In this document: in pieces, positions 9,644-21,644 of the stretch
How the letters are laid out: each line of letters opens with the position of its first letter
How positions within the stretch are numbered: the first letter of the stretch is position 1
From: Dechloromonas sp. A34
GTDB lineage: Bacteria; Pseudomonadota; Gammaproteobacteria; Burkholderiales; Rhodocyclaceae
DNA: 64,000 nucleotides
Assembly: GCF_026261605.1 (NCBI RefSeq)
Contig: NZ_CP102486.1
Location: 1,054,001-1,118,000, forward strand
Reading direction: 5' to 3'
Position numbers and translations under genes: made by a program
Notes under the pieces: generated by a model
Databases searched by the model: none
The model's input: the letters and a program-made list of their open reading frames with translations, nothing else
What the model was told of the DNA's origin: nothing

Positions 9644-11074
9644 TTGGATGCTGGCCCCCTGCTTTTTGTCTGGCCGCTGAGCATTGCTTTTACCCACTAT
9701 TTCGCCAACAACGTAGCGAACTTTCCCTACGACCAAGCCCTGCGCGAGCATGTCGCGGCGATCGCCCGCCAGGTCAAGCTGGTCAATGGCAAACCGCTGC
9801 TCACCCTTCCGGCATCGGCCCGGGCGCTGCTCCGCGCCGATGAAACCGATAGCGTCTATTTCCATGTCGTGACCCGCGACGGCAAGTTCCTCGCCGGCGA
9901 CCGCGATCTCCCGATTCCGGAACAATTTGTGGAAAAGGAAGTCATTCCTGGCGAAATCTATCTGCGTGACGCCGAGTTCAATGGTCAGGACCTGCGTTTC
10001 GCTTACACCTATCTTGCGGAGCCACAGTTGCCGAAAGCGGCCTGGGTCGTCGTCGAGGTCGCCGAGACCACCGAGAAACGCAACCAGCTGGCCAACAAGA
10101 TCGTCGCCAGTGTCATCCTGCCGCAGTTCATCATCATTCCGCTCGCCGTCATGCTCGTCTGGTTCGGCCTCTCGCGTGGTTTGCGGCCGCTGACCCGTCT
10201 GCGCAAGACCATCGAGACGCGTGATCCCGGCGATCTCTCGCCAATTGCCACGCGCCGCGTACCGGAGGAGTTGGAGCCGCTGGTCGAGGCCTTCAACGAA
10301 ATGCTCGAGCGGATGAAGAAGAACGTCGAAGCGCAGCAGCGTTTCGTCGCCGATGCCGCGCACCAGATGCGGACGCCGCTGACCGGCCTGAAAACCCAGG
10401 CCCAGTTCGCCATTCGCGAGCGCGACCCGGAAGCCTTGCGCCATGCCCTGCGCCAGATCGCCACCGGCGTCGATCGCGCCGGCCGCCTGGTCAACCAGTT
10501 GCTGACTTTGGCCCGCACCGAAGGCGGTAGCGAACCGGCGCAACAGAAACACGAACCGCTCGATCTCGCGCTGTTGATCCGCGAAGTGATCGAGGGGTGG
10601 GTGATGGTCGCGATCGAAAAAGGCATCGACCTTGGCTACGAATCGGAGGGGCCGGCGATGATCACCGGTAATGCCTTCCTGCTCCGCGAGCTGGCCAAGA
10701 ACCTGATCGACAACGGGCTGCGCTATACCCCGCCGGGGGGGCACGTGACCTGCCGGATACTGGCCAATGCGGCGACCGTCGTCTTCGAGGTCGAGGATGA
10801 CGGGGTCGGGATTACCGAAGAGCAGTCCGAACTGGTCTTCGAGCGTTTCTATCGCGTCGATGATGCGACCACCGAGGGCAGCGGTCTCGGTCTCGCCATC
10901 GTTCAGGAAATTGCCATGCAGCACGACTCGAAGGCCAGTCTGCACCCCAATCCGCGCGGCCAGGGGGCGGTGGCGCGGGTCGTTTTCGCCGCCTGGCGGC
11001 CACCGCCGCCGCCACCGCCGCCGCCGGACGACTATTCCGAGCTCTATCGGCAGTCGCCGCCGATCGGTCCATGA
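9644..11074 (+). CDS. Sensor histidine kinase, TctE/QseC-like, N-terminus frameshifted
   Basis: Domains in order: membrane span, a periplasmic 2CSK_N-type region, second span near 10110-10180, HAMP, HisKA with AHQMRTPL, HATPase with NLIDNGLRY, DDGVGI and GSGLGLAIVQE, then a tail with nine consecutive prolines. The listed start is a TTG that only opens this frame. The natural N-terminus probably begins at TTG 9567, overlapping the regulator, and reads LNDRKASS, later SLFGEILDWMLAP. It loses frame in a five-C run at 9655-9659; a sixth C would restore continuity into LLFVWPLSIAF. Sequencing error is the simplest explanation. Confidence 0.85.
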   Translation: MDAGPLLFVWPLSIAFTHYFANNVANFPYDQALREHVAAIARQVKLVNGKPLLTLPASARALLRADETDSVYFHVVTRDGKFLAGDRDLPIPEQFVEKEVIPGEIYLRDAEFNGQDLRFAYTYLAEPQLPKAAWVVVEVAETTEKRNQLANKIVASVILPQFIIIPLAVMLVWFGLSRGLRPLTRLRKTIETRDPGDLSPIATRRVPEELEPLVEAFNEMLERMKKNVEAQQRFVADAAHQMRTPLTGLKTQAQFAIRERDPEALRHALRQIATGVDRAGRLVNQLLTLARTEGGSEPAQQKHEPLDLALLIREVIEGWVMVAIEKGIDLGYESEGPAMITGNAFLLRELAKNLIDNGLRYTPPGGHVTCRILANAATVVFEVEDDGVGITEEQSELVFERFYRVDDATTEGSGLGLAIVQEIAMQHDSKASLHPNPRGQGAVARVVFAAWRPPPPPPPPPDDYSELYRQSPPIGP

Positions 11075-11114
11075 GTGACTTTCCGCCGGAATGCCTCTTT
11101 ATGTCTCAATCCTG

Positions 11115-11143
11115 TTGCGGAGTGGTGTCGACATCGCTATAAT
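11115..11143 (+). promoter_or_regulatory. Sigma70 promoter of tRNA-Phe
   Basis: TTGCGG (11115-11120), 17 bases, perfect TATAAT (11138-11143), ending 13 bases ahead of the mature tRNA. Confidence 0.8.
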
Positions 11144-11156
11144 GCGCCCTCCTTTT

Positions 11157-11232
11157 GGCCAATTAGCTCAGTTGGTAGAGCAGCGGATTGAAAATCCGCG
11201 TGTCCGTGGTTCGATTCCGCGATTGGCCACCA
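11157..11232 (+). tRNA. tRNA-Phe (anticodon GAA)
   Basis: Acceptor GGCCAAT pairs with ATTGGCC (11222-11228), followed by A and encoded CCA. Anticodon stem GCGGA/TCCGC holds the loop TTGAAAA, giving anticodon GAA. D-arm and T-loop (TTCGATT) are canonical. Confidence 0.97.
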
Positions 11233-11256
11233 GAATATATCCTTGAATTTCAAGGA

Positions 11257-11287
11257 AAAACGCCAACCACCCGTGGTTGGCGTTTTG
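11257..11287 (+). terminator. Rho-independent terminator after tRNA-Phe
   Basis: AACGCCAACCA and TGGTTGGCGTT pair around a 4-base loop, with A run before and T run after. A smaller CCTTGAA/TTCAAGG hairpin lies at 11241-11255. Confidence 0.8.
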
Positions 11288-11394
11288 CATTGCGGAATCT
11301 GATCGCGTTCCGTTATTATCCTGCTGTACGTGCAACGTCCAGTACCACCGTTCCCGCAGTTTCATCCGCCGATATGGCGACTAGAGGAGGCCTC

Positions 11395-11580
11395 TTGGCC
11401 AAACCAAACTACCAGTTCGAAAAGCGCCAGAGAGATCTCGCCAAGAAAAACAAACAGGAAGAAAAACGTCGCCAGAAGTTGGCTGGGAAGCCTGGCGATA
11501 ATAGCGAGTCGGCGGACGCCGCGGCGGAATCCGAGGCTGTCATGCCGGCGGCAGGTACTACTGGCGTTGGGACTCCCTGA
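11395..11580 (+). CDS. Small basic, lysine-rich protein (uncharacterised)
   Basis: The 61-residue product opens LAKPNYQFEKRQRDLAKKNK from a TTG start. A strong AGAGGAGG ribosome site lies 4 bases before the TTG. An in-frame ATG at 11374 lies before the ribosome site and is less likely. The N-terminal half is a charged helix rich in Lys, Arg and Gln; the C-terminal half is Ala/Glu-rich and probably disordered. Similar KPNYQFEKRQRE-type small proteins are common in Betaproteobacteria, but no function is known to me. It stands alone between tRNA-Phe and rsmJ. Confidence 0.7.
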   Translation: MAKPNYQFEKRQRDLAKKNKQEEKRRQKLAGKPGDNSESADAAAESEAVMPAAGTTGVGTP

Positions 11581-11723
11581 CGCGGCAATGCCATTTCTAC
11601 TGACCTCCGCTTGCCTCGGACGTCAGGCGGACGGTTTGGTCTGAGGAGAGGCATATCCGTTCCACTCGCGCAACTGCCGCAGTAGCCCGCCTCAACCGGC
11701 GGGCCGAAGGGCATCGCTATTTG

Positions 11724-11912
11724 ATGGTAATCACCAGTTCAGGCCTGTTCACCTTGCGCGAGCAACTTGAATCCGGGCTCCAGGAACTGACTGCGCCCCT
11801 GGATCTGGATGCCTTCGTGCGCTTCGTTGATGCGCAGGGGCCGCAAGAGGTCAAGCGAATTTCAAAGTACGATGCGGCTTTTGCCAAGCAGCTAGTCAAA
11901 AAAACATCATGA
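11724..11912 (+). CDS. Hypothetical small protein
   Basis: A 62-codon frame, [18 protein letters not shown] and onward, with mixed helical composition and no signal or membrane segment. It has no clear ribosome site and no recognised family. Its stop is about 85 bases before the chosen rsmJ start. The opposite strand of the same stretch is also open, which weakens the call. It is preceded by a GCCCGCC/GGCGGGC hairpin at 11685-11704 without a T tract. Confidence 0.35.
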   Translation: MVITSSGLFTLREQLESGLQELTAPLDLDAFVRFVDAQGPQEVKRISKYDAAFAKQLVKKTS

Positions 11913-11997
11913 CACTCCGGCATTGGTGGCTCTTTCAGCCATCAATGCGGCGGCCACCGGTACATCCGGTCCGGCCAGAATCAAACAGGTAGAACCC

Positions 11998-12801
11998 GTG
12001 GCCGACCAGACCAAGGCAATCATCCGCATCGAAGCGTTGGCGCCGGAGTTTTCCGACGCGGCATGCGCGTTGGCGGACGAACTTCATCTGCCGCTAGCCG
12101 GCGAATCCGAATTTGTTCTACAACTGGGTGCCGATGGCCTGCAACTGCAGGAACTCGGGGTCGGAGCGGCCGGGCCGGTGCGGGTCGATTTTGTCGACGG
12201 GGCCTTGGCTCACCGCCGTCAGCAAGGGGGCGGCAATGGCCAGATGATTGCCAAGGCGGTCGGCATCCAGCCGGGTATCCGGCCGCTGATTCTCGATGCA
12301 ACAGCCGGTTTGGGGCGCGATGCCTTCGTGCTGGCGCAACTGGGCTGCGCGGTCACGCTGATAGAACGTCAGCCCTTGATTGGCGCCTTGCTGGCGGATG
12401 GCCTGCGGCGCGCCCGGCTCGATGCGGAGGTCGGGCCGATCATGGCGCGCATGCAGTTGCTGTCCGGCGACGCCATTGAACTGATGACGGCCTGGTCGGG
12501 CGATCCGCCGCAGGTCATCTATCTGGACCCGATGTTCCCCCACCGCGACAAGAGTTCGCTGGTCAAGAAGGAGATGCGACTATTTCGCCCCTTGGTCGGT
12601 GACGACGACGACGCCCCCGAACTCCTGAAGGCGGCGCTGGCGCTGGCCAGCCACCGGGTCGTCGTCAAGCGGCCGCGCAAGGCCCCGGCCATCGCCGGTC
12701 AGGCGCCGGGGTATGTACTGGAGGGGAAATCCAGCCGCTTCGACATTTATCCGAAAAAGGCACTGAAGCCCAAGCCGGGCCCGCTCGCGACGATTGAGTG
12801 A
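11998..12801 (+). CDS. rsmJ: 16S rRNA (guanine1516-N2)-methyltransferase
   Basis: The enzyme methylates G1516 of 16S rRNA with SAM. Diagnostic blocks are [11 protein letters not shown], the SAM-binding [15 protein letters not shown], and the [20 protein letters not shown] block with the DPMFP catalytic motif. A late VVVKRP motif is also typical of RsmJ. The frame is open from 11923 (TTG), but the GTG at 11998 (VADQTKAII) gives 267 residues, close to the family's 250, and has a weak AGGTAG upstream. The start is therefore uncertain. It converges with the HD-GYP gene, ending 13 bases from it. Confidence 0.9.
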   Translation: MADQTKAIIRIEALAPEFSDAACALADELHLPLAGESEFVLQLGADGLQLQELGVGAAGPVRVDFVDGALAHRRQQGGGNGQMIAKAVGIQPGIRPLILDATAGLGRDAFVLAQLGCAVTLIERQPLIGALLADGLRRARLDAEVGPIMARMQLLSGDAIELMTAWSGDPPQVIYLDPMFPHRDKSSLVKKEMRLFRPLVGDDDDAPELLKAALALASHRVVVKRPRKAPAIAGQAPGYVLEGKSSRFDIYPKKALKPKPGPLATIE

Positions 12802-12814
12802 AGCTGGACCCGGC

Positions 12815-13932
12815 TCAATGGGGGTCGGCGAAGCGATGGGCGATATCGGCGAATTCGCTGTGCAGGCCGAGAAACACCTCGACCAGGGAAGGATCGAAGT
12901 GCTGCCCCTGTTCGGAAGAGATAATCTCCATCGCCTCATCGACGGCCAGCGATTCCTTGTACACGCGTTTGCTGGTCAGCGCATCGAAGACGTCGGCCAG
13001 GGCCATGATGCGGGCGGCCAGCGGAATGGCTTCGCCTTGCAGTCGATCCGGATAGCCGTTGCCATCCCAGCGTTCGTGATGGGAGCGGGCAATCTGCCGG
13101 GCGACATCTAGGAATGCCAGCGGCGTGCCATCGTTGGGGTAGATCGAATGATCGGCATCCCTGACCCGTTGCATGGCAGCCGCGATCGAGTCGGCGCCGA
13201 TCCGGCTGTGGGTCTTCATGATCTCGAATTCTTCAGGAGTGAAACGCCCGGGCTTGAGCAGAATGTGATCGGGGATGCCGACTTTTCCGATGTCATGCAG
13301 GGGGGCGGCGCGGACGATCAGCTTGAGCTGATCGTCGGGCAGGATGGCTTGATAGCGGGGATGGTCGCGCAAGGCATCGGCCAGGATCTGGACGTAAGCC
13401 TGGGTGCGATAGAGATGGTTCCCCGTATCGGAATCACGCGTCTCGGCAAGGATGGCAAGGGCGTGCAGGCTGGCGTTCTGGGTCAGTTCGTTGTCATGCA
13501 TGCGGTGGGCAACTTCGGATTCGAGGAAGGCGTTTTGGTCCTTCAGCCAATCCTTGGCACGCTTGTTTTCGAGCTGGGTCCGGACACGTGCCAGAACGAC
13601 CAGCGGCTTGATTGGTTTGGTGATGTAATCCGCAGCGCCCAGTTCCAGGCCCATCTCTTCGTCGGTCGCGCCATCCTTTGCGGTGACGAAGATGATTGGT
13701 ATTTCCCGGGTCAGCGGGTTTTCCTTGAGGCGGGCGAGAACCTGGTAGCCGTCCATCTCGGGCATCATCACATCGAGCAGTATCAGGTCGGGACGGGGGG
13801 CGGAGAGTGCCGCCCGCAGGGCTTTTTCACCGGAGTTGGCGACTTTGACCCGGTAGTGGTTCTCGAGAAGTTCGCCGAGAATCGCCAGATTTTCGGCCTG
13901 GTCATCGACGACGAGCACGGTATGGGCGACCG

Positions 13933-13936
<4 letters not shown>
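12815..13936 (-). CDS. Response regulator with HD-GYP c-di-GMP phosphodiesterase domain
   Basis: The 373-residue cytosolic protein has a receiver domain (residues 1-120, phospho-acceptor D55, Lys107) and an HD-GYP domain. The HD pair is H214-D215 in [12 protein letters not shown], and the second signature is [11 protein letters not shown] (286-296). All signature residues of active HD-GYP enzymes are present, so it should hydrolyse c-di-GMP to GMP (RpfG type). Its ATG overlaps the stop of the upstream hybrid kinase by 4 bases (ATGA), which implies translational coupling. It is the likely final output of the kinase's phosphorelay; that pairing is inferred. Confidence 0.95.
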
Positions 13937-17316
<3,380 letters not shown>

Positions 17317-17330
17317 GGCGGGCTGGTGTC

Positions 17331-18811
17331 TTAATGGCCGAGGTTGAGGGAGGCCTTGTAGTAGGAGATCTGCTTTTCCCGACCCAGCCGGTCCGTGATC
17401 TTTTCCCACTCCGCAGCGGCCTGGTCGAGCGCCTTCTGGGGCTTCAATTCCCCGCTGACCGCCTTGTGGACATAATCGTCGAATACCTTGTAGTACTCGC
17501 CGGCGCCGGGAATCGTGATGTCGTAGACGACGTTGGGATTGGATAGCGAGGTGGTGATTTCATCGAGATAGGCCTTGGCCGAATCGGTCGAGAAGCCCGA
17601 CTGGTTCCACGAGGCCGGGTCGGCAAAGTGCGAGCGCCGGGACGGGTTGACGGCCGTGCCGCTGAGCGCGGTGAATTTCTTGGTCAGCTCTTTCGCGGTC
17701 ATGTGCGAAGCGAACTCGAAGGCCAGTGCCTTGTGCTTCGAGGCCTTGCTGACAAAGAAGGTCCAGTTGCCGCTGATCGAGGAGACCTGGTTCGGTTGCT
17801 TGTCCCAGTGGCCGGTCGTCGCGTTGAATACTTCGCGGCTGCCCGGGATCTGGCTGTAGCCGATCTTGTCCTTGATCACTGAAGCCGGCGAATTGACGGC
17901 ATGCACCCCCATGTCGGCCCAGTCGATGGCCATCGCGGTCTGTCCTGAAACAAAGCTGTTGCGCACGTCGTGGCCGGCGAAATTGGCCATGCCGGGTGGG
18001 CCAAACTTCATGGTGTCGATCCAGATCGCCAGCGCACGAGCGAAGCCCGGATTGTTGATGCGCGGCTTGAGTGTCTCAGGATCGAAGTAGTAGGCCGGAT
18101 CGTCGGGGTGTTTGGCGTGGGCGGCGGCCTGGGCGAAAAACTGCAGCATCGAGATATCGCCGACGACGCGGTTGCCGGCGATTCCGTAGTCGGCCTTGCC
18201 GTCCCCGCTCCAGTCCCAGCCGGTGAAGAACTCGGCGATGTCGCGATATTCCTGCCAGGTGGCGGGGGGGCCAAGTCGTATTTGTATTTCTTCTTGAAGC
18301 GCGCCTGATATTCCGGGTTGGCGAACAGGTCCTTGCGGTAGTAAAGATTGATGCAGTCGCCGTCATACGGCATGCCGTAGGCCACCTTGTTCCAGGAGAG
18401 CACGGTGTTACGGTAGATCGGCAGGACATCGTCCCAGTCCAGTTTGGTCTTGATCGCCTCGGGGACCGGTTCGATATGGTTGCCGCCGAGCAGGGTACCG
18501 CTCCACATCGAAATGGCGACATAAATATCGAAATTGGCCTCGGGCGACTTCAGCGATTGATCGATCTTCTCGATGGTTTCGTTCCAGCCCGGTGTCAGGA
18601 CACGGACCTTGGCGCCGGTGCGCGCCTCGAAACTCTCCACTTCGTCGAGGATAGGCCCGCGAATCAGCCGGGCGTCGAGCTTGGGGACAATGACCGAGAT
18701 CGACTGACCTTCGAAGGGGCGGCTGATCGGTCTGGACGGGGCCTCGACGGGTTTTTCTCCGCAAGCCGCGAGCAATGCCAGGGTAATGACAGCCAGGCCA
18801 AAGCGTTTCAT
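17331..18811 (-). pseudogene. Extracellular solute-binding lipoprotein (family 1), frameshifted
   Basis: A lipoprotein signal (ALLAACGEKP, lipidated Cys17) leads into a two-lobed ABC-type solute-binding protein of about 493 residues, resembling sugar/oligosaccharide binders. The frame breaks near residue 181 (KYKYDLAPP) inside a run of seven G at 18264-18270. One extra base would join it to the downstream part, which reads TWQEYRDIAEFF and runs to the stop at 17331. Both halves look conserved, so a sequencing error is likely. No permease or ATPase gene is adjacent; instead a hybrid kinase follows, which suggests a sensory role. Confidence 0.85.
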
Positions 18812-18897
18812 GATCGCTCCCTATTTGATGCCCGTTATTTTTTTGAAGTTATAGGGGCATTATAGGCTGCAGTAGGTCTTGCGGGAGATGACCTGGC

Positions 18898-19176
18898 TCA
18901 GCTGTCGCCAGCCTCGTAGGTCGATAGCGTCACCCCGGCATGAGCGAGAACGTCGCGTATCGCCTTGATGTCGTTCTTGCTGCAGGTACTGCTGTTGTGG
19001 GGATGGTGCAGAAAGGCCTCGACCTTGTTCAGCGTGATCTTGAAGCGGGCGCCGTGCGACGGTTCGATTTCGGCGCCGAGGTGGTTGAGTAGCGATTCGA
19101 CTTCGCGCCAGTGGATATTGGCCGACGGGGGATCCTGGAAGATGCTGCGCATCAGGTGGGCGTGCTTGTGGCTCAT
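18898..19176 (-). CDS. HicA-like small protein (putative mRNA interferase fold)
   Basis: The 92-residue protein shows the WREVESLLNHLGAEIEPSHGARFKI pattern, split as helix, then strands, with His in SHGARF at the position of the HicA catalytic His, and a second HHPH cluster. A GGGAG ribosome site precedes the ATG. HicA toxins are double-stranded-RNA-binding-fold mRNA interferases paired with HicB; no HicB or other antitoxin gene flanks it here. It is longer than classic HicA (about 60-80 residues). Function is therefore uncertain; it may be a domesticated homologue. Confidence 0.6.
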   Translation of the reverse strand: MSHKHAHLMRSIFQDPPSANIHWREVESLLNHLGAEIEPSHGARFKITLNKVEAFLHHPHNSSTCSKNDIKAIRDVLAHAGVTLSTYEAGDS

Positions 19177-19231
19177 GGTGAAGCTCCCGGCAGGTTAGGC
19201 CCGTATATTTTATGCCTGTGGCGCAGCGCCG

Positions 19232-19726
19232 TCAGGCTAAAACGAACTTCAACAGGGCCAGGGCGAGCAGGGTATAGCCGGCCGCCACCAGGTCGTCGGC
19301 CATCACGCCGAAGCCGTTCTTGACGTGTTGATCGAAATAGCGGGCCGGTTGCGGCTTGGTGATGTCGAAGTAACGGAACAGCGCGAAGGCGCTGAGCTGC
19401 CAGTAGAAGGCGTCGGGGGTGAGCAGCAGGACCAGCCAGAACGGCACGATCTCGTCCCAGACGATGCTGCCGTGGTCGGGATCACCGATGGCCCGGCCGG
19501 TGACGTCGATGACCCAGATGCCGAGCAGGTAGGCGCCGCCCAGAAAGGCGAGCAGGCCGAAATCCGAGAACCAGGGGCGGAAGTAGTAGAAGGTGACCCA
19601 CGCGAACAGCGTGCCGACCGTGCCCGGAGCCCATTGCGACAGGCCGCTGCCGCATCCCAGGGCGAGGAAGTGCGCCGGGTGGGCGAAGAGGAATTTAAGG
19701 CTGGGCGGCTTGCTCAAAGTGGTCAT
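19232..19726 (-). CDS. pgpA: Phosphatidylglycerophosphatase A
   Basis: This 164-residue membrane protein dephosphorylates phosphatidylglycerol phosphate to phosphatidylglycerol. The GSGLSQWAPGTVGTLFAW motif, the VWDEIVPFWLVLL segment and the FRYFDITKPQP segment are typical of PgpA. Four membrane segments are predicted. The start ATG lies inside the end of thiL (32-base overlap), a usual arrangement for the thiL-pgpA pair. It is the last gene of the ribBX-ribH-nusB-thiL-pgpA operon. Confidence 0.95.
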   Translation of the reverse strand: MTTLSKPPSLKFLFAHPAHFLALGCGSGLSQWAPGTVGTLFAWVTFYYFRPWFSDFGLLAFLGGAYLLGIWVIDVTGRAIGDPDHGSIVWDEIVPFWLVLLLTPDAFYWQLSAFALFRYFDITKPQPARYFDQHVKNGFGVMADDLVAAGYTLLALALLKFVLA

Positions 19727-20678
19727 AACCGTGGTGCGCGAATTCGACCGGCTTGTCGTCCGGGTCGAGGACGGTGACCTGGCTGGCCGGGCCGGCGACG
19801 ATGTCGCCGATGCACCACAGCGGCAGTTCGAGTCGGGCGGCAATCTGGCCGATGGCGAGATGTTGGGCGAATGGTGCCGTGAAGCAGAGCTCGTAGTCGT
19901 CGCCGCCGGCCAGCTGGCATTCCAGCGCCAGGCGGCGGAGGTCGGCGTCGTAGCTCGGGCCTTTGGGCAGGTGCGGCAACTGGACCAGTTTGACGGCAGC
20001 GGCGCATCCGGAACGTTCGGCGATATGGCCGAGGTCGGCCAGCAGGCCGTCGGAAACGTCGATCGCCGCTGTGGCGACACCGAGCAGGGCCTGGCCGAGG
20101 GCGACCCGCGGCCGCGGCTTTTCGAGGGCGCCGATGCACAGGCGCGGCCACGGTTCGGGCAGTTGGATCTTGCCCTGCAGCTGGGCGAGGCCGAGGCTGG
20201 CCAGGCCGGGGCGGCCGGAGACCCAGATCTGGTCGCCGACTTTGGCGCCGTCGCGGCGTAGCGCCTGGCCGGGCTGCACTTCGCCCATGGCGGTGATGCA
20301 CAGGTTGAGCGGCCCCTTGGTGGTGTCGCCACCGACCACGTCGACGCCGTATTCGTTGGCGCAGGCGAAGAAACCGTCGGCGAAGCGGGCGATCCAGGCT
20401 TCGTCGGCCGCCGGCATGGCGCCGGCCAGGGTCACCCAGCGCGGCGTGGCGCCCATTGCGGCGAGGTCGGAAAGATTGACGGCGAGCGCCTTCCAGCCCA
20501 GATTCTTGGGATCGGTGTCGGGCAGGAAGTGGGTGCCGGCGACCAGCATGTCGGTGGTCACGGCGAGTTGCATGCCCGGTGTCGGCTGGAGCAGGGCGCA
20601 ATCGTCGCCGGGGCCGAGCACGGCCGAGGGGGTCGGCCGGGTGAAATACTTGTCGATCAGCGCAAACTCACCGGCCAT
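19695..20678 (-). CDS. thiL: Thiamine-monophosphate kinase
   Basis: This 327-residue cytosolic kinase phosphorylates thiamine monophosphate to thiamine diphosphate with ATP. It opens MAGEFALIDKYF and contains the GPGDDCALL and TTDMLVAGTHF motifs, plus GDDYELCFT, typical of ThiL/PurM-fold proteins. The frame is open upstream, but the ATG at 20678 fits the family and lies 4 bases after the nusB stop. Position between nusB and pgpA is the common proteobacterial order. Confidence 0.95.
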   Translation of the reverse strand: MAGEFALIDKYFTRPTPSAVLGPGDDCALLQPTPGMQLAVTTDMLVAGTHFLPDTDPKNLGWKALAVNLSDLAAMGATPRWVTLAGAMPAADEAWIARFADGFFACANEYGVDVVGGDTTKGPLNLCITAMGEVQPGQALRRDGAKVGDQIWVSGRPGLASLGLAQLQGKIQLPEPWPRLCIGALEKPRPRVALGQALLGVATAAIDVSDGLLADLGHIAERSGCAAAVKLVQLPHLPKGPSYDADLRRLALECQLAGGDDYELCFTAPFAQHLAIGQIAARLELPLWCIGDIVAGPASQVTVLDPDDKPVEFAHHGYDHFEQAAQP

Positions 20679-20682
20679 CGGC

Positions 20683-21171
20683 TCAGCGGGCCTTCTTCTT
20701 GGCGGCGACCTCGTCGGCGCGGGTGACGGCAGCAATCTTGTCGAGCACGCCATTGACGTACTTGTGGCCATCGGTACCGCCGAAGGACTTGGCCAGTTCG
20801 ATGGCTTCGTTGATGATCACGCGGTAGGGGGTTTCCGGATGATTGTTCATCTCGAAGGCGCCCATCAGCAGCACGCAGGCTTCGATCGGCGACAGTTCGC
20901 TGAACGGGCGGTCGAGATGGGCCGTCACTTGCGAAACCAGCGGCTCGCGCTGGCCGATGACGCCGCGCAGCGTGCCGACGAAGAACTCGCGGTCGGCCTT
21001 GGCGAAGCCTTCCATTTCCGGGGCGTAGGCTTCGATGGCGGCCTCGTCGGCACCGCCGACGCGCCACTGGTAGAGGCCTTGCAGCACGAATTCGCGAGCC
21101 CGGCGGCGGGCCGATTTGGGCGGTGCCTTAGGCTCTTCGGGGTGCTCGGTGTCGCTGAGGAACGTGGTCAT
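20683..21171 (-). CDS. nusB: Transcription antitermination factor NusB
   Basis: The 162-residue all-helical protein binds the rRNA boxA with NusE (S10) to promote antitermination. The core [18 protein letters not shown] near residues 22-38 and the [16 protein letters not shown] motif are diagnostic. A basic tail (AAKKKAR) ends it. Its ATG overlaps the ribH stop by 4 bases (ATGA), so it is coupled to riboflavin synthesis genes, as in many bacteria. Confidence 0.96.
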   Translation of the reverse strand: MTTFLSDTEHPEEPKAPPKSARRRAREFVLQGLYQWRVGGADEAAIEAYAPEMEGFAKADREFFVGTLRGVIGQREPLVSQVTAHLDRPFSELSPIEACVLLMGAFEMNNHPETPYRVIINEAIELAKSFGGTDGHKYVNGVLDKIAAVTRADEVAAKKKAR

Positions 21172-21641
21172 TGGTTGAGTGCTTTCTGGAGATTGGCCAT
21201 CTCGACGGCAGCCTGGGCGCAGTCGGCGCCCTTCGGTTGCATGCGGACTTCGGCCTGTTCGTCGGTTTCGCAGGTCAGGATACCGTTGGCGATCGGGACG
21301 CCGGTATCGAGCTGGACTTCCATGATGGCGCGGCAGGAATCGTTGGAGACGACTTCGAAATGATAGGTCTCGCCGCGGATCACCGCACCGAGCGCGACCA
21401 GCGCGTCGAAGCTGCCGCTCTGCGCCATGGTCTGCAGGACGAGCGGAATTTCCAGGGCGCCGGGAACATTGGCGATGGTCATGTCGGCATCGGCGACGCC
21501 CAGGCGCTTGAGTTCATCGACGCAGGCCGAGAGCAGCCCTTCGCAGATCGGCAGGTTGAAGCGGCTCATCACGATGCCGACTTTGAGACCGGCGCCGTTG
21601 AGGTTGTTGTCGAATTCGAAAATATTGTCGAAGCGGGACAT
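21168..21641 (-). CDS. ribH: 6,7-dimethyl-8-ribityllumazine synthase
   Basis: The 157-residue enzyme joins 3,4-dihydroxy-2-butanone 4-phosphate with the ribityl pyrimidine to form lumazine, the penultimate step of riboflavin synthesis. The [32 protein letters not shown] and SNDSC blocks are present, the third containing the catalytic His. It lies 3 bases after the ribBX stop and overlaps nusB. No FMN riboswitch was found upstream in the operon. Confidence 0.96.
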   Translation of the reverse strand: MSRFDNIFEFDNNLNGAGLKVGIVMSRFNLPICEGLLSACVDELKRLGVADADMTIANVPGALEIPLVLQTMAQSGSFDALVALGAVIRGETYHFEVVSNDSCRAIMEVQLDTGVPIANGILTCETDEQAEVRMQPKGADCAQAAVEMANLQKALNQ

Positions 21642-21644
21642 GGC

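Noticed and set aside
11717..11923. A 68-codon minus-strand frame opposite the small hypothetical at 11724
   Set aside because: Composition is Ser/Cys-rich and no ribosome site is seen; the plus-strand frame is slightly better, though both are weak.
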